A stretch of 64,000 nucleotides of DNA from Leptotrichia sp. oral taxon 223 (GTDB lineage: Bacteria; Fusobacteriota; Fusobacteriia; Fusobacteriales; Leptotrichiaceae). Under the pieces are notes generated by a model, which made no database searches, was not told the DNA's origin, and was given only the letters and a program-made list of their open reading frames with translations. The position numbers were made by a program, and so were the translations under genes. The stretch lies in the NCBI RefSeq assembly GCF_013394795.1, contig NZ_JABXYU010000001.1:2073886-2137885 (forward strand). Direction: 5' to 3'. Below are positions 63,875 through 64,000 of the stretch, piece after piece; positions within the stretch are counted from its first letter, which is position 1, and every line of letters starts with the position of its first letter.

Positions 63875-63970
63875 TCAAGAAAAATCGTCGTACCAAAGCT
63901 CATTCATACGTAGTAAATCAGTAGTAATTTGATTGGTTTTATCCTTGATAGGGTGTAATGCTTCCAGTGT
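63875..63970 (-). other. Terminal segment of the element with Int arm-type repeats and a short reading-frame remnant
   Basis: The repeats ACGTAGTAAATCA and CAGTAGTAATTTG (63908-63931), 11 bases apart, match the DR2-type pair at the int end in orientation and spacing. Overlapping them on the - strand is a 32-codon open stretch ending KDKTNQITTDLLRMN and then ELWYDDFS with a stop at 63875. It has no good start within the window and may be a remnant of orf24 or of an interrupted gene. Nothing else is recognised from 63971 to the window end. Confidence 0.5.
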
Positions 63971-64000
63971 TTATGCGGATAATTGGGATTTTATGATGTT

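Larger units (their letters stand above)
46149..64000 (-). mobile_element. Tn916-family integrative conjugative element with tet(M), int end at left, distal end at or beyond window edge
   Basis: Gene order int, xis, orf8, orf7, orf9, orf6, tet(M), orf13 to orf23 is that of Tn916, read from the int end. Codon use and base composition are richer in G and C than in the host genes. The host junction is near 46140-46160, at the end of the YwqK-repeat gene. Int arm-type repeats lie 150 bp inside that junction and again at 63908-63931, so the other terminus should be close to or just outside position 64000. The only cargo gene seen is tet(M). Four genes (tet(M), orf13, orf14, orf15) are frameshifted, so as written the element could not transfer or confer resistance. 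Confidence 0.95.

Noticed and set aside
1..64000. CRISPR arrays, tRNA and rRNA genes
   Set aside because: No regularly spaced direct repeats with spacers, no tRNA cloverleaf with TTCRA and CCA end, and no rRNA sequence was seen on reading the window; a covariance-model scan would settle this.

Overview
The window reads as a chromosomal stretch of an AT-rich Gram-negative member of the Fusobacteriota, most likely a Leptotrichia-type species, with a Tn916-family conjugative transposon in its last 18 kb. The host part is very AT-rich. It encodes a diderm envelope (Kdo transferase, LpxL-type acyltransferase, many lipoproteins) beside genes typical of Firmicutes and Fusobacteria (rny-ymdB, thyA-folA, FMN-riboswitch rib operon). 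The species call is an inference from gene content.

Region 1 (1-29.7 kb, all + strand) is mostly housekeeping: the end of a cardiolipin synthase, truB, a frameshifted exonuclease/polymerase-like gene, ruvC, trmL, thyA-folA, a TetR regulator, an acyltransferase, metG, a frameshifted Sel1/TPR lipoprotein, a thioredoxin lipoprotein, rpsO, an LpxL-type acyltransferase, rny-ymdB, prmA, cmk, HU, waaA, trmB, a protein-methyltransferase-like gene, an MscS channel, a metallo-beta-lactamase-fold hydrolase, dtd, an NlpC/P60 lipoprotein, asd, an amino-acid ABC transporter with fused binding protein and permease, and a cytoplasmic SurA-like protein.

Region 2 (29.8-39.9 kb) holds gldA, a HAD hydrolase and proS on the - strand, two genes of unknown function on the + strand, and a riboflavin operon (ribH-ribD-ribE-ribBA, - strand). 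That operon is preceded by a promoter, an FMN riboswitch and an attenuator terminator.

Region 3 (40.1-46.15 kb) is the most unusual host locus: an LRR/SH3-like lipoprotein, a 1319-residue protein joining a lysozyme-like N-terminus, a PAAR-like (DUF4280) domain and a C-terminal M15 peptidase, then a short YwqK/MORN-repeat lipoprotein that could be its immunity protein. It looks like a peptidoglycan-attacking effector-immunity pair. The putative immunity gene stops in the middle of a repeat, exactly where the transposon begins.

Region 4 (46.15-64.0 kb) is a Tn916-family element read from its int end: int, xis, regulatory genes (orf8, orf7, orf9, orf6), tet(M), and the conjugation module orf13 to orf23 with oriT and ardA. 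tet(M), orf13, orf14 and orf15 are all broken by missing single bases, concentrated between 51.7 and 56.1 kb, whereas orf16 to orf23 are open. The tet(M) leader lacks its usual attenuator. Two pairs of Int arm-type repeats, one at each end of the element, show that the far terminus lies at or just beyond the window edge.
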